NCBI GenBank assembly: GCA_012798755.1
Contig: JAAZMP010000026.1
Span: 1 to 64,000 of the forward strand
DNA from: Bacillota bacterium
Lineage (GTDB): Bacteria > Bacillota > Dethiobacteria > DTU022 > UBA8154
Direction: 5' to 3'
Length of the DNA: 64,000 nucleotides
Shown piece after piece: positions 1 through 8,639 of the stretch (within the stretch, counting starts at the first letter, position 1; every line of letters begins with the position of its first letter). Position numbers and translations under genes: made by a program. The notes beneath the pieces were generated by a model. The model made no database searches and had not been told where the DNA came from. It was given only the letters and a program-made list of their open reading frames with translations.

Positions 1-122
1 TAACCTTGGTTCGATAAACAGTAAGTTATCGCAGAAGTAAGCGTTGTCTTGCCATGGTCCACATGCCCGATCGTACCAACATTGACATGAGTTTTGGTCC
101 TTTCAAATTTTTTCTTGGCCAT
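1..122 (-). CDS. tuf: Elongation factor Tu, N-terminal part (runs off window)
   Basis: Minus-strand translation [33 protein letters not shown]; start at 122 with upstream GGGAGG. Confidence 0.95.
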   Translation of the reverse strand, partial: MAKKKFERTKTHVNVGTIGHVDHGKTTLTSAITYCLSNQG

Positions 123-240
123 GTTTTAAAATCCTCCCGTCCAAATTGATGTTTTTCAAGCACTATTTAACAGATTATATATCAAAACAACACCTGATTG
201 TCTGTTTTCTTCTGCAATTTAGCTATATAAATAAAAATGG

Positions 241-315
241 TGGCGGCGCAGGGATTCGAACCCCGGACACTACGGGTATGAGCCGTATGCTCTAACCAAC
301 TGAGCTACACCGCCA
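241..315 (-). tRNA. tRNA-Met (CAT)
   Basis: Reverse complement GGCGGTGTAGCTCAGTTGGTTAGAGCATACGGCTCATACCCGTAGTGTCCGGGGTTCGAATCCCTGCGCCGCCA; anticodon CAT, GTTCGAATC T-loop. Confidence 0.93.
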
Positions 316-391
316 TGGAGCTCACGACCGGAATCGAACCGGTGGCCTTATCCTTACCAAGGATACGCTCTGCCGACTGAGCTACGTGAGC
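316..391 (-). tRNA. tRNA-Thr (GGT)
   Basis: Reverse complement GCTCACGTAGCTCAGTCGGCAGAGCGTATCCTTGGTAAGGATAAGGCCACCGGTTCGATTCCGGTCGTGAGCTCCA; anticodon GGT. Confidence 0.93.
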
Positions 392-524
392 AAAAAAAAA
401 CCAAAGGGAACTAATTTCCAGCCATTGTTCTCTCAAAAAACTTCCTTTGCTATATGTCCCTTAGCTATTGGCCTATATAAGGCTGTCTCTATACAAAAAT
501 GATCCTTTCGAATCATATTTTTTT

Positions 525-602
<78 letters not shown>

Positions 603-818
603 TTGCTAGACGCCAACCGTGCTTTATAGGAATGTTGTACTTGGTAGTGTACGGTTTGCATTCAAGATTTTTTATCAGTTTGTTGCCCTATAAATCTTTT
701 TGCTTTTATGAAACGGGACTCCGTCAATTCCACGCGCATTATTTGATATTAAATCCACCAAGGCAACTTATGACTAGCTTGTGAATACCTCATGATTGTC
801 TTGAAGCAGGCAAAAGTT

Positions 819-847
819 ATTTTAGCACCAATTATACGGTTTGTCAA
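819..847 (-). promoter_or_regulatory. Sigma-A-type promoter reading towards the tRNA/tuf cluster
   Basis: Minus strand TTGACA, 17-nt spacer, TAAAAT upstream of tRNA-fMet. Confidence 0.65.
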
Positions 848-979
848 GAGAACTAAAACGATAAACGCCAAAATAAACAAAAACACCATACCTATGGTGC
901 TATAGTATGGAATATCCCCCGGGCGCCAAGGATTTTCCAATAAAGTTATTTTAAAACTGTAGCCAAACCAAATGTACCC

Positions 980-1018
980 CGGAAAGCTTTCCTAAAAAGC
1001 TTTTCCGGGGTACATTTT
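980..1018 (-). terminator. Intrinsic terminator (possibly bidirectional)
   Basis: CCCCGGAAAGCTTTCCTAAAAAGCTTTTCCGGGG hairpin flanked by A/T tracts, downstream of the 1101-1412 gene. Confidence 0.7.
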
Positions 1019-1100
1019 AGCGTTGCTTTCCACTGTAATCACCTTCGATTCCTAAGAACTTGAATAAGTTCTAATATTTTTAATGTATTTAGCGTCATCT

Positions 1101-1412
1101 TTAAGAAGACTTCTGCATTTTGTTTAATTCATAGGTACTAAGTCCCTCGATAGCATGGTTCGCTTTACTGATTTTTTCCAGCAGCAGATTCCACCTTGAA
1201 ACCTTTTTTTCTTTTCGTTCCTCCTTTTGAAATTTTTCTAAGCACTCTTTGGAACAAAAATAATAAATCTTACAATCCATCACTTTGGCCAGCACTTTAG
1301 TACGAGGGTACAACTCTTCTCCGCAAAGCACTTTTCCTTTCACTGAAGTTTCAGGAAAAAAAGTTTTTTTACATACCGGACATACTACCTCATGACTGGT
1401 TAACTCTAACAT
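1101..1412 (-). CDS. Small Cys-rich (TRASH/zinc-ribbon-like) protein of unknown function
   Basis: ORF with CPVC...YFCSKEC; GGGAGG Shine-Dalgarno places the start at MLELTSHEV (1412), not the longer ORF start at 1469. Confidence 0.65.
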   Translation of the reverse strand: MLELTSHEVVCPVCKKTFFPETSVKGKVLCGEELYPRTKVLAKVMDCKIYYFCSKECLEKFQKEERKEKKVSRWNLLLEKISKANHAIEGLSTYELNKMQKSS

Positions 1413-1452
1413 TTTTTTGCCTCCCTTTTTTATTATTTTTAGCCTAAGCTGT

Positions 1453-1487
1453 ATGAACTGTTTGTTCATTATGCTGAACGGCCGTTC
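1453..1487. promoter_or_regulatory. Candidate repressor operator: two adjacent inverted repeats
   Basis: ATGAAC-N5-GTTCAT (1453-1469) and perfect palindrome GAACGGCCGTTC (1476-1487) in the leader of the 1101-1412 gene. Confidence 0.45.
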
Positions 1488-1697
1488 TCTATAATAAATT
1501 ATAGATCGTTTTTACCATGTTGTCAAGCATTTTTTTCTAAAATATTAAATTTATTTTTGTAAGGAGCTTGTTAATAAATTAACAAATACAGAATATTTAG
1601 ATAAATTAAGTCAAATACTATCACGGGAAAAGGAGAATGTCAAGCCATTTTGGAAAGATATTTTTTTCACATTTTAGGTATTTGTATTTTATCAAAA

Positions 1698-2354
1698 CTA
1701 ACCAAAATTATAATCTAATAGGACGGTGTTTCCAACAGTTTTGAATCCGGATGTTTCAATTTTTAGTTCTTCTTCAAAAAGCGGTCCGTTGATGACTAAG
1801 GTATGGTATTCCCCTGTTTCTCCACAAACAGATAAGCTTTTGTTTCGTATTTCATTAATAAAATCCAGATCTAAAAACCTGCCTAACCATTTGTCCTCTA
1901 TAAGATCACGGCGCAAGGCTACGATAAGCAGCTTAACATTTCGCGCCAGCAATTCGTGGAGAACATCTTCTTCTTTCATCCCCCACAAGGGCAAATGACA
2001 ATTTACAGCAGCCCTGGAACAGGCTTTTTCTACCCAACGGCGGTGATCCACAAGGTTAATATCACCAAAAACACCGCCTTTGAAACCCTTTAGTTTTAGT
2101 TCGGTAATGACTTTATGGAAGCTTTCTGCGTATTTACCACGGACCACAGGCACCAGCACTTGAGGCAAACCAAGAGCTTTGGCTTGTTGTTTCAGCAGCT
2201 GCACAGGTACGCCATGTGATATGCTGCCGCCTTTTTTGTCAATATAGGTCAACAGTTTTCCCGGGTTCAGCCCGGCCTCCTGTGCTTTTAACATAGCCAA
2301 ATAGCTATCCTTTCCACTGCTCCAGGAAATAAACACTTTTTCGCCGGGTATCAT
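1698..2354 (-). CDS. DUF71/COG2102 PP-loop ATPase (diphthine-ammonia ligase-like; B12-associated subgroup by context)
   Basis: 218 aa; N-terminal FISWSSGKDSYLA PP-loop, CGETGEYHTLV motif; last gene of the cobalamin uptake cluster. Confidence 0.8.
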   Translation of the reverse strand: MIPGEKVFISWSSGKDSYLAMLKAQEAGLNPGKLLTYIDKKGGSISHGVPVQLLKQQAKALGLPQVLVPVVRGKYAESFHKVITELKLKGFKGGVFGDINLVDHRRWVEKACSRAAVNCHLPLWGMKEEDVLHELLARNVKLLIVALRRDLIEDKWLGRFLDLDFINEIRNKSLSVCGETGEYHTLVINGPLFEEELKIETSGFKTVGNTVLLDYNFG

Positions 2355-2446
2355 TTATATACATTCCCTTCCAATGATCATTTACAGCACTTTGCTTAAA
2401 AGCAAAAAAACTATCCTATGCAAAACAAGGCGGAAACCAAGTACAC

Positions 2447-3748
2447 TTATTTTTCGACTGCTTCCGTAACCCGATCATCTAAGTAATTGTTATGAAGAAA
2501 AGATAACAGTCCCTTGCAACCAGTAAAAAAATGTGCTCCTCTTTCTTTGAGTCTTTTGCAAATCGCGATGGCCTCTCCTCCACTGTAATCGCGCTTTTTT
2601 AAACATTCTTCCTCTGGCAGCAACACTTCAAACTGTTCGGATAGGGCCTCCTCAACCGCTTTAAGGTTGCGTAGGTTTCCGGGGCCAAAAGGAATTGGAG
2701 GGATTACAACTACATGGGATTTTTTGATCAGTGATAAGTGTTTCTCATGAAAATGATCGCTTATCGGCGAAAAAGGAGGTAAGGTGACCACCGGGAGGCC
2801 ATAATATGCAGCAAAACGGTGGCTGCTATCTTGTGCTGTAACAGGTCCTACCGATAGCTGGAAGCCAGCTTCATGAAGAGAAGACAGTACGGGAACTGAT
2901 TCTTCGCCACCGCCGATGATATGCACTTTTGTGTTAAAAGGTTTTTCCGGCTTTTTTTCCTGCAGCCCCCGTTTCAGGACAGTTATTGTCAATTTTCCAT
3001 GGAGAGGGTTGCGCTGTATAACAGCCGGTGCCCGGTAGGCCTTATAAATGTTTTCCTCCGTCAATACCTCTTCTGGTTTTCCTATGGACAGGATTTTTTT
3101 ATCGGCAAGTAAAAGGAAAGTATCGAAAAATTGTGAGGCTAAATTTAGATCGTGAATTGCAGCAATAACGGTGATTCCTTTTTCCCGGTTGAGCTTCTGG
3201 ATGAGTTCCATAAACTCCACCTGGTAGTTTATATCCAGATTTGCCGTAGGTTCGTCCAGAAGCAAAAGTTCCGGTTCTTGCGCCAAAGCGCGGGCAATAA
3301 TTACTCGCTGCCGTTCACCCCCGCTTAGATTGCTAACGGCCTTCCCTGCCAGATTGGCAACTCCTGTGGTTTTCATGGCTTTACGAATTATTTCCTTGTC
3401 CTTGCGGCTTTCTTTCTGAAAGCGCCCCAAGTAAGGGTACCGCCCCATCGCCACGATCTCTTCCACGGAAAAATCAAAATCTACGGCCGTATCTTGAGGA
3501 ACCACGGACATTAAAGTTGCTGTTTCCTGCAAAGGTATTTTGTGCAGGTCCCTGTCATCAAGGCATACTGTTCCCCGGGCCGGCCTTAACAGCCGGCTGA
3601 TGCAGCGTAACAGTGTCGATTTGCCGGCACCATTGGGTCCGATCAGCGCCACAAAATCTCCGGCTTTGACAGAAAACTTAAGGCCGTTAAGCGCAGTAAA
3701 GGAACCATACTCCACAACAAGGTCATTTACACTAAGTTCTATCCCAAT
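2447..3748 (-). CDS. btuD: Cobalamin/iron-siderophore-type ABC transporter ATPase (BtuD/FecE-like) with an extra C-terminal domain
   Basis: Walker A GPNGAGKST, LSGGERQRV, LLLDEPTANLD. Frame is open upstream of the listed start 3715; IELSVNDLVV N-terminal strand begins near 3748, just after AAGGGGTGATC. Confidence 0.85.
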   Translation of the reverse strand: MGIELSVNDLVVEYGSFTALNGLKFSVKAGDFVALIGPNGAGKSTLLRCISRLLRPARGTVCLDDRDLHKIPLQETATLMSVVPQDTAVDFDFSVEEIVAMGRYPYLGRFQKESRKDKEIIRKAMKTTGVANLAGKAVSNLSGGERQRVIIARALAQEPELLLLDEPTANLDINYQVEFMELIQKLNREKGITVIAAIHDLNLASQFFDTFLLLADKKILSIGKPEEVLTEENIYKAYRAPAVIQRNPLHGKLTITVLKRGLQEKKPEKPFNTKVHIIGGGEESVPVLSSLHEAGFQLSVGPVTAQDSSHRFAAYYGLPVVTLPPFSPISDHFHEKHLSLIKKSHVVVIPPIPFGPGNLRNLKAVEEALSEQFEVLLPEEECLKKRDYSGGEAIAICKRLKERGAHFFTGCKGLLSFLHNNYLDDRVTEAVEK

Positions 3749-3759
3749 CAGATCACCCC

Positions 3760-4854
3760 TTAGATGCCTGAAAAATATCGTATTTTTTTCCGCCTGCGCA
3801 ATAAATAAAGGAAAAAGGGGGCCCCCAGCAGAGCTGTGATAATACCCACCGGAAGTTCGGCGGGAGCAATGATTGTCCGCGCCAGAGTGTCAGCTCCAAG
3901 CAATAAGACAGCCCCGGTCAAAGCAGAGGCAGGCAACAAAAAACGGTGGTCAGGCCCGGCTACGAGACGGATTATATGGGGAACAACCAGGCCGATAAAG
4001 CCAATGATCCCGGATGTTGAAACAGCCGCGGAAACAAGCAGTGATGCCGCCACCAAAAAAACCTTCTTAAACTTTTCGGCATCGATTCCCAGATACTGAG
4101 CTGTATCTTCACCCAGGAGTAAGGCATTTAACTCCCTGGCAAAATAATAAATAACACCAAACCCAAGAAAAAAATAGGGGAGCATGATGTGCACATAGCT
4201 CCAGCGGGCACCGCCCAGCCCCCCCATCATCCAAAAAACTACTTGGTGCAAGCGTTCGCCGGCGAAATAGATCAGCAGGGAAACAAAAGCGGAAAGAAAA
4301 GCATTGGTAGCAATTCCGGCCAAAAGCAGTGTCATCACCGGAACGAAGTTGCCCTGCCGCGACAGTTGATAAACCAACATAATGGTTAGTACCCCTCCAG
4401 CAAAGGCCATTATGGAAACGGCCCCGAATCCGGCCCAACCCATGGATAGTCCGGATACTATAGCCAAGGTTGCCCCCAGGGCCGCTCCCGATGATACACC
4501 GATAATATAAGGATCGGCAAGGGGATTGCGGAAAATCCCCTGAAATGTAGTACCAGCCACAGAAAGGGAAGCACCGACCACTGCTGCCAAAATTACCCGT
4601 GGGAGGCGTATATTAAACACTATATCTCTTGTAGTGTCAGTGATGGATTTCGCAGGGGAAAAGCGGGCAATTTTTTCCAGGATAACATAGATAATATCCT
4701 TTTTAGCCAACGCAGTCGTGCCTATGCCAATCGAACAAATGAAGGAAGCTAACAAAAGAATCAAAAGACCCGCCATGCAGGCTTGCTTTTGCCAACCGCT
4801 ACTAAGTAACACCTTGTTTTGTTCTTGCATGTTTTTATCCGATAGCATAGTCAA
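3760..4854 (-). CDS. btuC: FecCD/BtuC-family ABC transporter permease
   Basis: 364 aa hydrophobic protein with IRLPRVILAAVVGASLSVAGTTFQGIFRNPLADPYIIGVSSGAALGA and GLVVPHIIRL. Confidence 0.9.
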   Translation of the reverse strand: MTMLSDKNMQEQNKVLLSSGWQKQACMAGLLILLLASFICSIGIGTTALAKKDIIYVILEKIARFSPAKSITDTTRDIVFNIRLPRVILAAVVGASLSVAGTTFQGIFRNPLADPYIIGVSSGAALGATLAIVSGLSMGWAGFGAVSIMAFAGGVLTIMLVYQLSRQGNFVPVMTLLLAGIATNAFLSAFVSLLIYFAGERLHQVVFWMMGGLGGARWSYVHIMLPYFFLGFGVIYYFARELNALLLGEDTAQYLGIDAEKFKKVFLVAASLLVSAAVSTSGIIGFIGLVVPHIIRLVAGPDHRFLLPASALTGAVLLLGADTLARTIIAPAELPVGIITALLGAPFFLYLLRRRKKIRYFSGI

Positions 4855-4884
4855 CCTCCACCTTCCGCCCTACATTTTCCCCTG

Positions 4885-5817
4885 TTACAGTTCCGGATAA
4901 AAAATCGCGGCCATTTCTTCTATTATCTCGGCCACGCGTGGTCCGGGGCGGGATATTTTATCCGGGCCTATGCCAAAAATACGCTCTTCCGTAATAGCAG
5001 ATATTGTACCCCAGCCGGGACGGTTTACTATTTCGCCGGACTGAAGCCCCTCCGACCCATGGTATTCAGGAAAAAGCATTACCTGCGGATCGCGGCTGAC
5101 CACGGCCTCTGCGCTTACTTTGGGATATTCTACTTCTACATCTGCAAAAATGTTGTTTCCGCCGGCAGTCTCAAGAAGTTCATGAATAAAAGAGGTGCAG
5201 CCGACACTCATGGGAGGATCGGCAGATACCTCGTAATAAACTCTTATCCGTTCTTTTTCCGGGATTTTGGATAACTTTTCTTTTACTGCATCTACCCGGG
5301 TTTTTGTTTCTGTTACAAGCAAATGAGCACTTTCTTCTTCCCCGGTGGCTTGGCCCAAAAGTTCCATGGAACGATATACATCTTCTAAAGTAGTGGGATT
5401 GAGGATTATCACCGGGATTCCCAGTTCCTCAAGGCGAGCCAGTTCTTCTTCTTGTAAGCGCACCGCCACAACAAGCTCGGGCTCCAAAGAAACTATACGT
5501 TCAATATTCGGTTCGGAAAAACCACCCGCTTTGGGTTTCTCCAAAGCTGCCGGTGGATAATTGCAGTATTCGGTTACCCCTGCGATGCGTTCCTCCAGGC
5601 CCAAAGCAAAAAGAGTCTCTGTGCTGCTGGGCGCTAAGGATACAATTCTTTGCGGTTTTTTAAAAAGCTGGATTTTACGTCCCCGATCATCCTCTAATAC
5701 AACTTTATACTCATTGCCCCCCTGCTCCATATCAGAATGGGCATCATTTGGTTGTGTACAAGCAGAAATTACAAATAACAGTAATACCAGCATCAATGCC
5801 GGGGTAAATTTTTTCAA
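4885..5817 (-). CDS. btuF: Cobalamin-binding periplasmic/lipoprotein component (BtuF-like)
   Basis: 310 aa, lipobox ISAC, RIVSLAPSSTETLFALGLEERIAGVTEYCNYP; preceded by a cobalamin riboswitch. Confidence 0.9.
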   Translation of the reverse strand: MKKFTPALMLVLLLFVISACTQPNDAHSDMEQGGNEYKVVLEDDRGRKIQLFKKPQRIVSLAPSSTETLFALGLEERIAGVTEYCNYPPAALEKPKAGGFSEPNIERIVSLEPELVVAVRLQEEELARLEELGIPVIILNPTTLEDVYRSMELLGQATGEEESAHLLVTETKTRVDAVKEKLSKIPEKERIRVYYEVSADPPMSVGCTSFIHELLETAGGNNIFADVEVEYPKVSAEAVVSRDPQVMLFPEYHGSEGLQSGEIVNRPGWGTISAITEERIFGIGPDKISRPGPRVAEIIEEMAAIFYPEL

Positions 5818-5857
5818 AACTTTTTCCCTCCATTACCTATGCTGTTTTTTCCAGTCT

Positions 5858-5892
5858 TTAAAAACAAATGCCACGGGGAAGTACACGTGGCA
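5858..5892 (-). terminator. Riboswitch expression-platform terminator
   Basis: Minus strand GCCACGTGTACTTCCCCGTGGC followed by ATTTGTTTTT, between riboswitch and btuF. Confidence 0.65.
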
Positions 5893-5935
5893 GAATTGTA
5901 CACCCCCTCTCCCTCGTAGGGGTATTGTGTATTTT

Positions 5936-6100
5936 AAGCAGCCGGCAGGTCTCCTGACTTACAGTCGCTGTCTTTCCTCGCCTTCCCGGTTTTTCACCAG
6001 TGGCATGTTGAAAAAAGCCTATCTGTTTACAGTGGCGGGACCGTACCGGATTTGCACCGGTTTCCCTTTTTAAGCCTCTTACGAGCACCGCTGCTCAGTC
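5936..6100 (-). ncRNA. Cobalamin riboswitch
   Basis: Minus strand GGGAAACCGGTGCAAATCCGGTACGGTCCCGCCACTGTAA ... GGGAAGGCG ... GTAAGTCAGGAGACCTGCCGGC, matching the conserved cobalamin-element blocks. Confidence 0.93.
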
Positions 6101-6200
6101 ATATTTAGTTTTGCTTTCAAAGACATGATACCATAAAAATAGGATGTCTTCCAGTAAAATTTTCGGGGTACCTGATACCCGGGCATCAAAACGACCCAAA

Positions 6201-7475
6201 TTATATCAAATAGGGGACTTGTGCAGATTCTTTACCCTTTTGCACCTTCACCTTCGTATGCATCGTCTCCTCCTCCCCTGCTTGCTTTTGCCAGCGTTTG
6301 TTTTCGGAAGAAAATACAATTTCTCGATAAATTTCGGCGGTCTTTTGGGCGATTTTATCCCAAGAAAAGGTGCCCGCTTTCTGGTAAGCTTTTTCGGCAA
6401 GAGAGGCTGCCCATTCCTCGTTTTCCAGCAAACGGCAAATTTGGTCTGCCAAAGAACGGTGATCTCCGGGGTAAGCCTTCAAACCATCCACCTGGTGTTC
6501 AACAATTTCCTCCAATCCCCCTACTGAAGAAACAACAACCGGAGCCCCGGAGATCATAGCCTCTAAAGCAACGATGCCAAAAGGTTCATACAGGCTGGGG
6601 AACACAGCTACGGAAGCCAGGCTATACAGTTCGTTACGTACCTGGTCACTGATATAGCCACAGAACAATACATTTTCGGTCAACCCCAGTTTATGAGTAA
6701 GTCCTTCCAAATGCTCTTTGTGAGGACCGGTGCCGGCAATAACAAATTTGGTTCCGGGAAACCGTTCCAAAATGGACGGTGCAGCCCCCAAAAGCACCTG
6801 GACCCCCTTTTCCTGAACAAGACGTCCAATAAAAAAAACTATTTTTTCCTCGGGATCAAAACTAAGCCCTTCAATATCCGGTTTTATTCCTTCTGCTTCA
6901 TAGGCATCCGGTCTTATACCATTAGGAATGATCGCTATTTTATCTTCAGGAAGCTGGAAAACATGCTGTAGTTCCTTCTTCATATGCTCACTGCAACAGA
7001 TCACTTTCCATGCTTCATAGCCAAGCCACCACTCCAGATCGCTTATATAGCGCTGATTAGAGGTATGCAGGCCTTCGTTTCGCCCAAATTCTGTAGCATG
7101 TATTGTTGCCAGCAGAGGCATACGAAAGATGCTCTTTAGCCCCCGGCCGGCATAAGCAACAAGCCAGTCATGAGCATGAACCAAGTCATACTTACCTATA
7201 CGGTTGCAAAGGAGCGCTCCTTTTTCTATTAAGGCAAAGTTTAATCTGTGCACCCAGTCAATAAAATCTCTTTCACTACCCCCATGGTAGGGCGTAACCC
7301 TCCAGATGTTTATACCTTCCATGGTTTCCTTTTCCGGTAAATTTTCTCCGCAAAAAGTCAAAACATCCACCTGGTTTCCGGCCTCCGCCAAAGAACGCGA
7401 AAGTTCAAAAACATGTTGTGACAGACCACCTATTACCCGCGGGGGAAATTCCCAGCTAAGCATCATAATACGCAC
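6201..7475 (-). CDS. GT4-family glycosyltransferase (glycogen-synthase-like)
   Basis: 424 aa; MLSWEFPPRVIGGLSQHV, VHAHDWL, FIGRLVQEKGVQVLL, PSLYEPFGIVALEAM. Confidence 0.85.
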   Translation of the reverse strand: MRIMMLSWEFPPRVIGGLSQHVFELSRSLAEAGNQVDVLTFCGENLPEKETMEGINIWRVTPYHGGSERDFIDWVHRLNFALIEKGALLCNRIGKYDLVHAHDWLVAYAGRGLKSIFRMPLLATIHATEFGRNEGLHTSNQRYISDLEWWLGYEAWKVICCSEHMKKELQHVFQLPEDKIAIIPNGIRPDAYEAEGIKPDIEGLSFDPEEKIVFFIGRLVQEKGVQVLLGAAPSILERFPGTKFVIAGTGPHKEHLEGLTHKLGLTENVLFCGYISDQVRNELYSLASVAVFPSLYEPFGIVALEAMISGAPVVVSSVGGLEEIVEHQVDGLKAYPGDHRSLADQICRLLENEEWAASLAEKAYQKAGTFSWDKIAQKTAEIYREIVFSSENKRWQKQAGEEETMHTKVKVQKGKESAQVPYLI

Positions 7476-7613
7476 GGCAAAACCATCCTTTCCATTATCT
7501 GTTAGATCTTCCGTGCTTTATTATACCCTTTTGCTATCTTAATAATCCGATGGTGGCTCTGACAACATGACAACTAAGCACAAAATTGAATAGTTACCTA
7601 TATTTTTCAGTGG

Positions 7614-8450
7614 TTAGCAGTTAGAAAACAGTCTGGCCGCATTTCCTCCCGCTATCATTTCCACTTCTTTTTGGGACAGCCCTGTTTCTTGCAGTTCTTT
7701 AAGGTAGCGCTTTGGAGATATCAAGGGATAATCCGTGCCGAGCAAAACTTTGTGTAAAATTCCTATTTCGCGGGCGACACGATAAATATTTTTATGATAT
7801 AAAAAAGGACTGGCTGCCGTATCGTAATAAACGTTCTGCAACTGATCTTTAAGTTCCGGCATTAGTTCATAAAACAGCAATCCACCGCCCCAGTGAGCAT
7901 AAATGATGGTGAGCTGCGGATATTTTAAGGCAAAGGCTGCAGCTTCCTCGACAGAAACATCTCCCTTGCCCGCGTAGTAGTGGCCGACAGTTTCGTTGAT
8001 ATGCAGTAACAACGGTAATTTTTTTTCGCTGCAGATCGAAGCCAGCTTGCCTGCTTCCTTCCCATCCAGGGGAAATTTTTGTCCCCAGGGCATAAGCTCT
8101 CCTACGCCAACGGCCCCCATTTCATGACATCTACGGATCTCTTTTTCCATGCCGGGATCCAAAGGATCGACAACCGCCATGGGAAGAAATCTTTGGGGAT
8201 GGGCTTTAGCCATCTCCAAAATATAGTCGTTCATTTCGCGGCACAAGCCTTGGTCAGAAGAAGCAAAACCGCTAATGGCCGACTTATCGATGCCGCATTT
8301 ATCCATCTCTGCCAAAAGATCTTCTGCCGTGGCATATTTGTGCCGCGGACTGGAACAGAGCTGAGCCAAAAATTCGTTTTTTTCCAAGTACTTTTCAATA
8401 TTAGCGATAACATCCGGCGGGAAAAGGTGAACATGAACATCTATGAGCAT
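7614..8450 (-). CDS. TIM-barrel amidohydrolase (ACMSD-like, amidohydro-rel 2)
   Basis: MLIDVHVHLFPPDV ... YAHWGGG ... LLGTDYPLISP; likely start is the internal Met at 8450. Confidence 0.8.
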   Translation of the reverse strand: MLIDVHVHLFPPDVIANIEKYLEKNEFLAQLCSSPRHKYATAEDLLAEMDKCGIDKSAISGFASSDQGLCREMNDYILEMAKAHPQRFLPMAVVDPLDPGMEKEIRRCHEMGAVGVGELMPWGQKFPLDGKEAGKLASICSEKKLPLLLHINETVGHYYAGKGDVSVEEAAAFALKYPQLTIIYAHWGGGLLFYELMPELKDQLQNVYYDTAASPFLYHKNIYRVAREIGILHKVLLGTDYPLISPKRYLKELQETGLSQKEVEMIAGGNAARLFSNC

Positions 8451-8639
8451 AAATACGCCTGGTTTTCCAAACCATTGTGTTATATATGATATATGTGTAT
8501 ATATGTGCGGCTTGGCGCTTGACAGATCATCAAGGAGGAAATTTACAGAAATTTTGCGCATTCTTCCGGTTGGATGATATCGACCGGTAAAGCAAAAAAC
8601 TGTTCTTATCCAAAAACCAGGCTTTCACCTCCATTTCAT

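Noticed and set aside
749-940. 63-aa hydrophobic minus-strand ORF
   Set aside because: Contains the promoter for the tRNA cluster, weak TTG start and no convincing ribosome site; likely intergenic.
5561-6073. 170-aa plus-strand ORF
   Set aside because: Antisense to btuF and the cobalamin riboswitch; composition is not protein-like.
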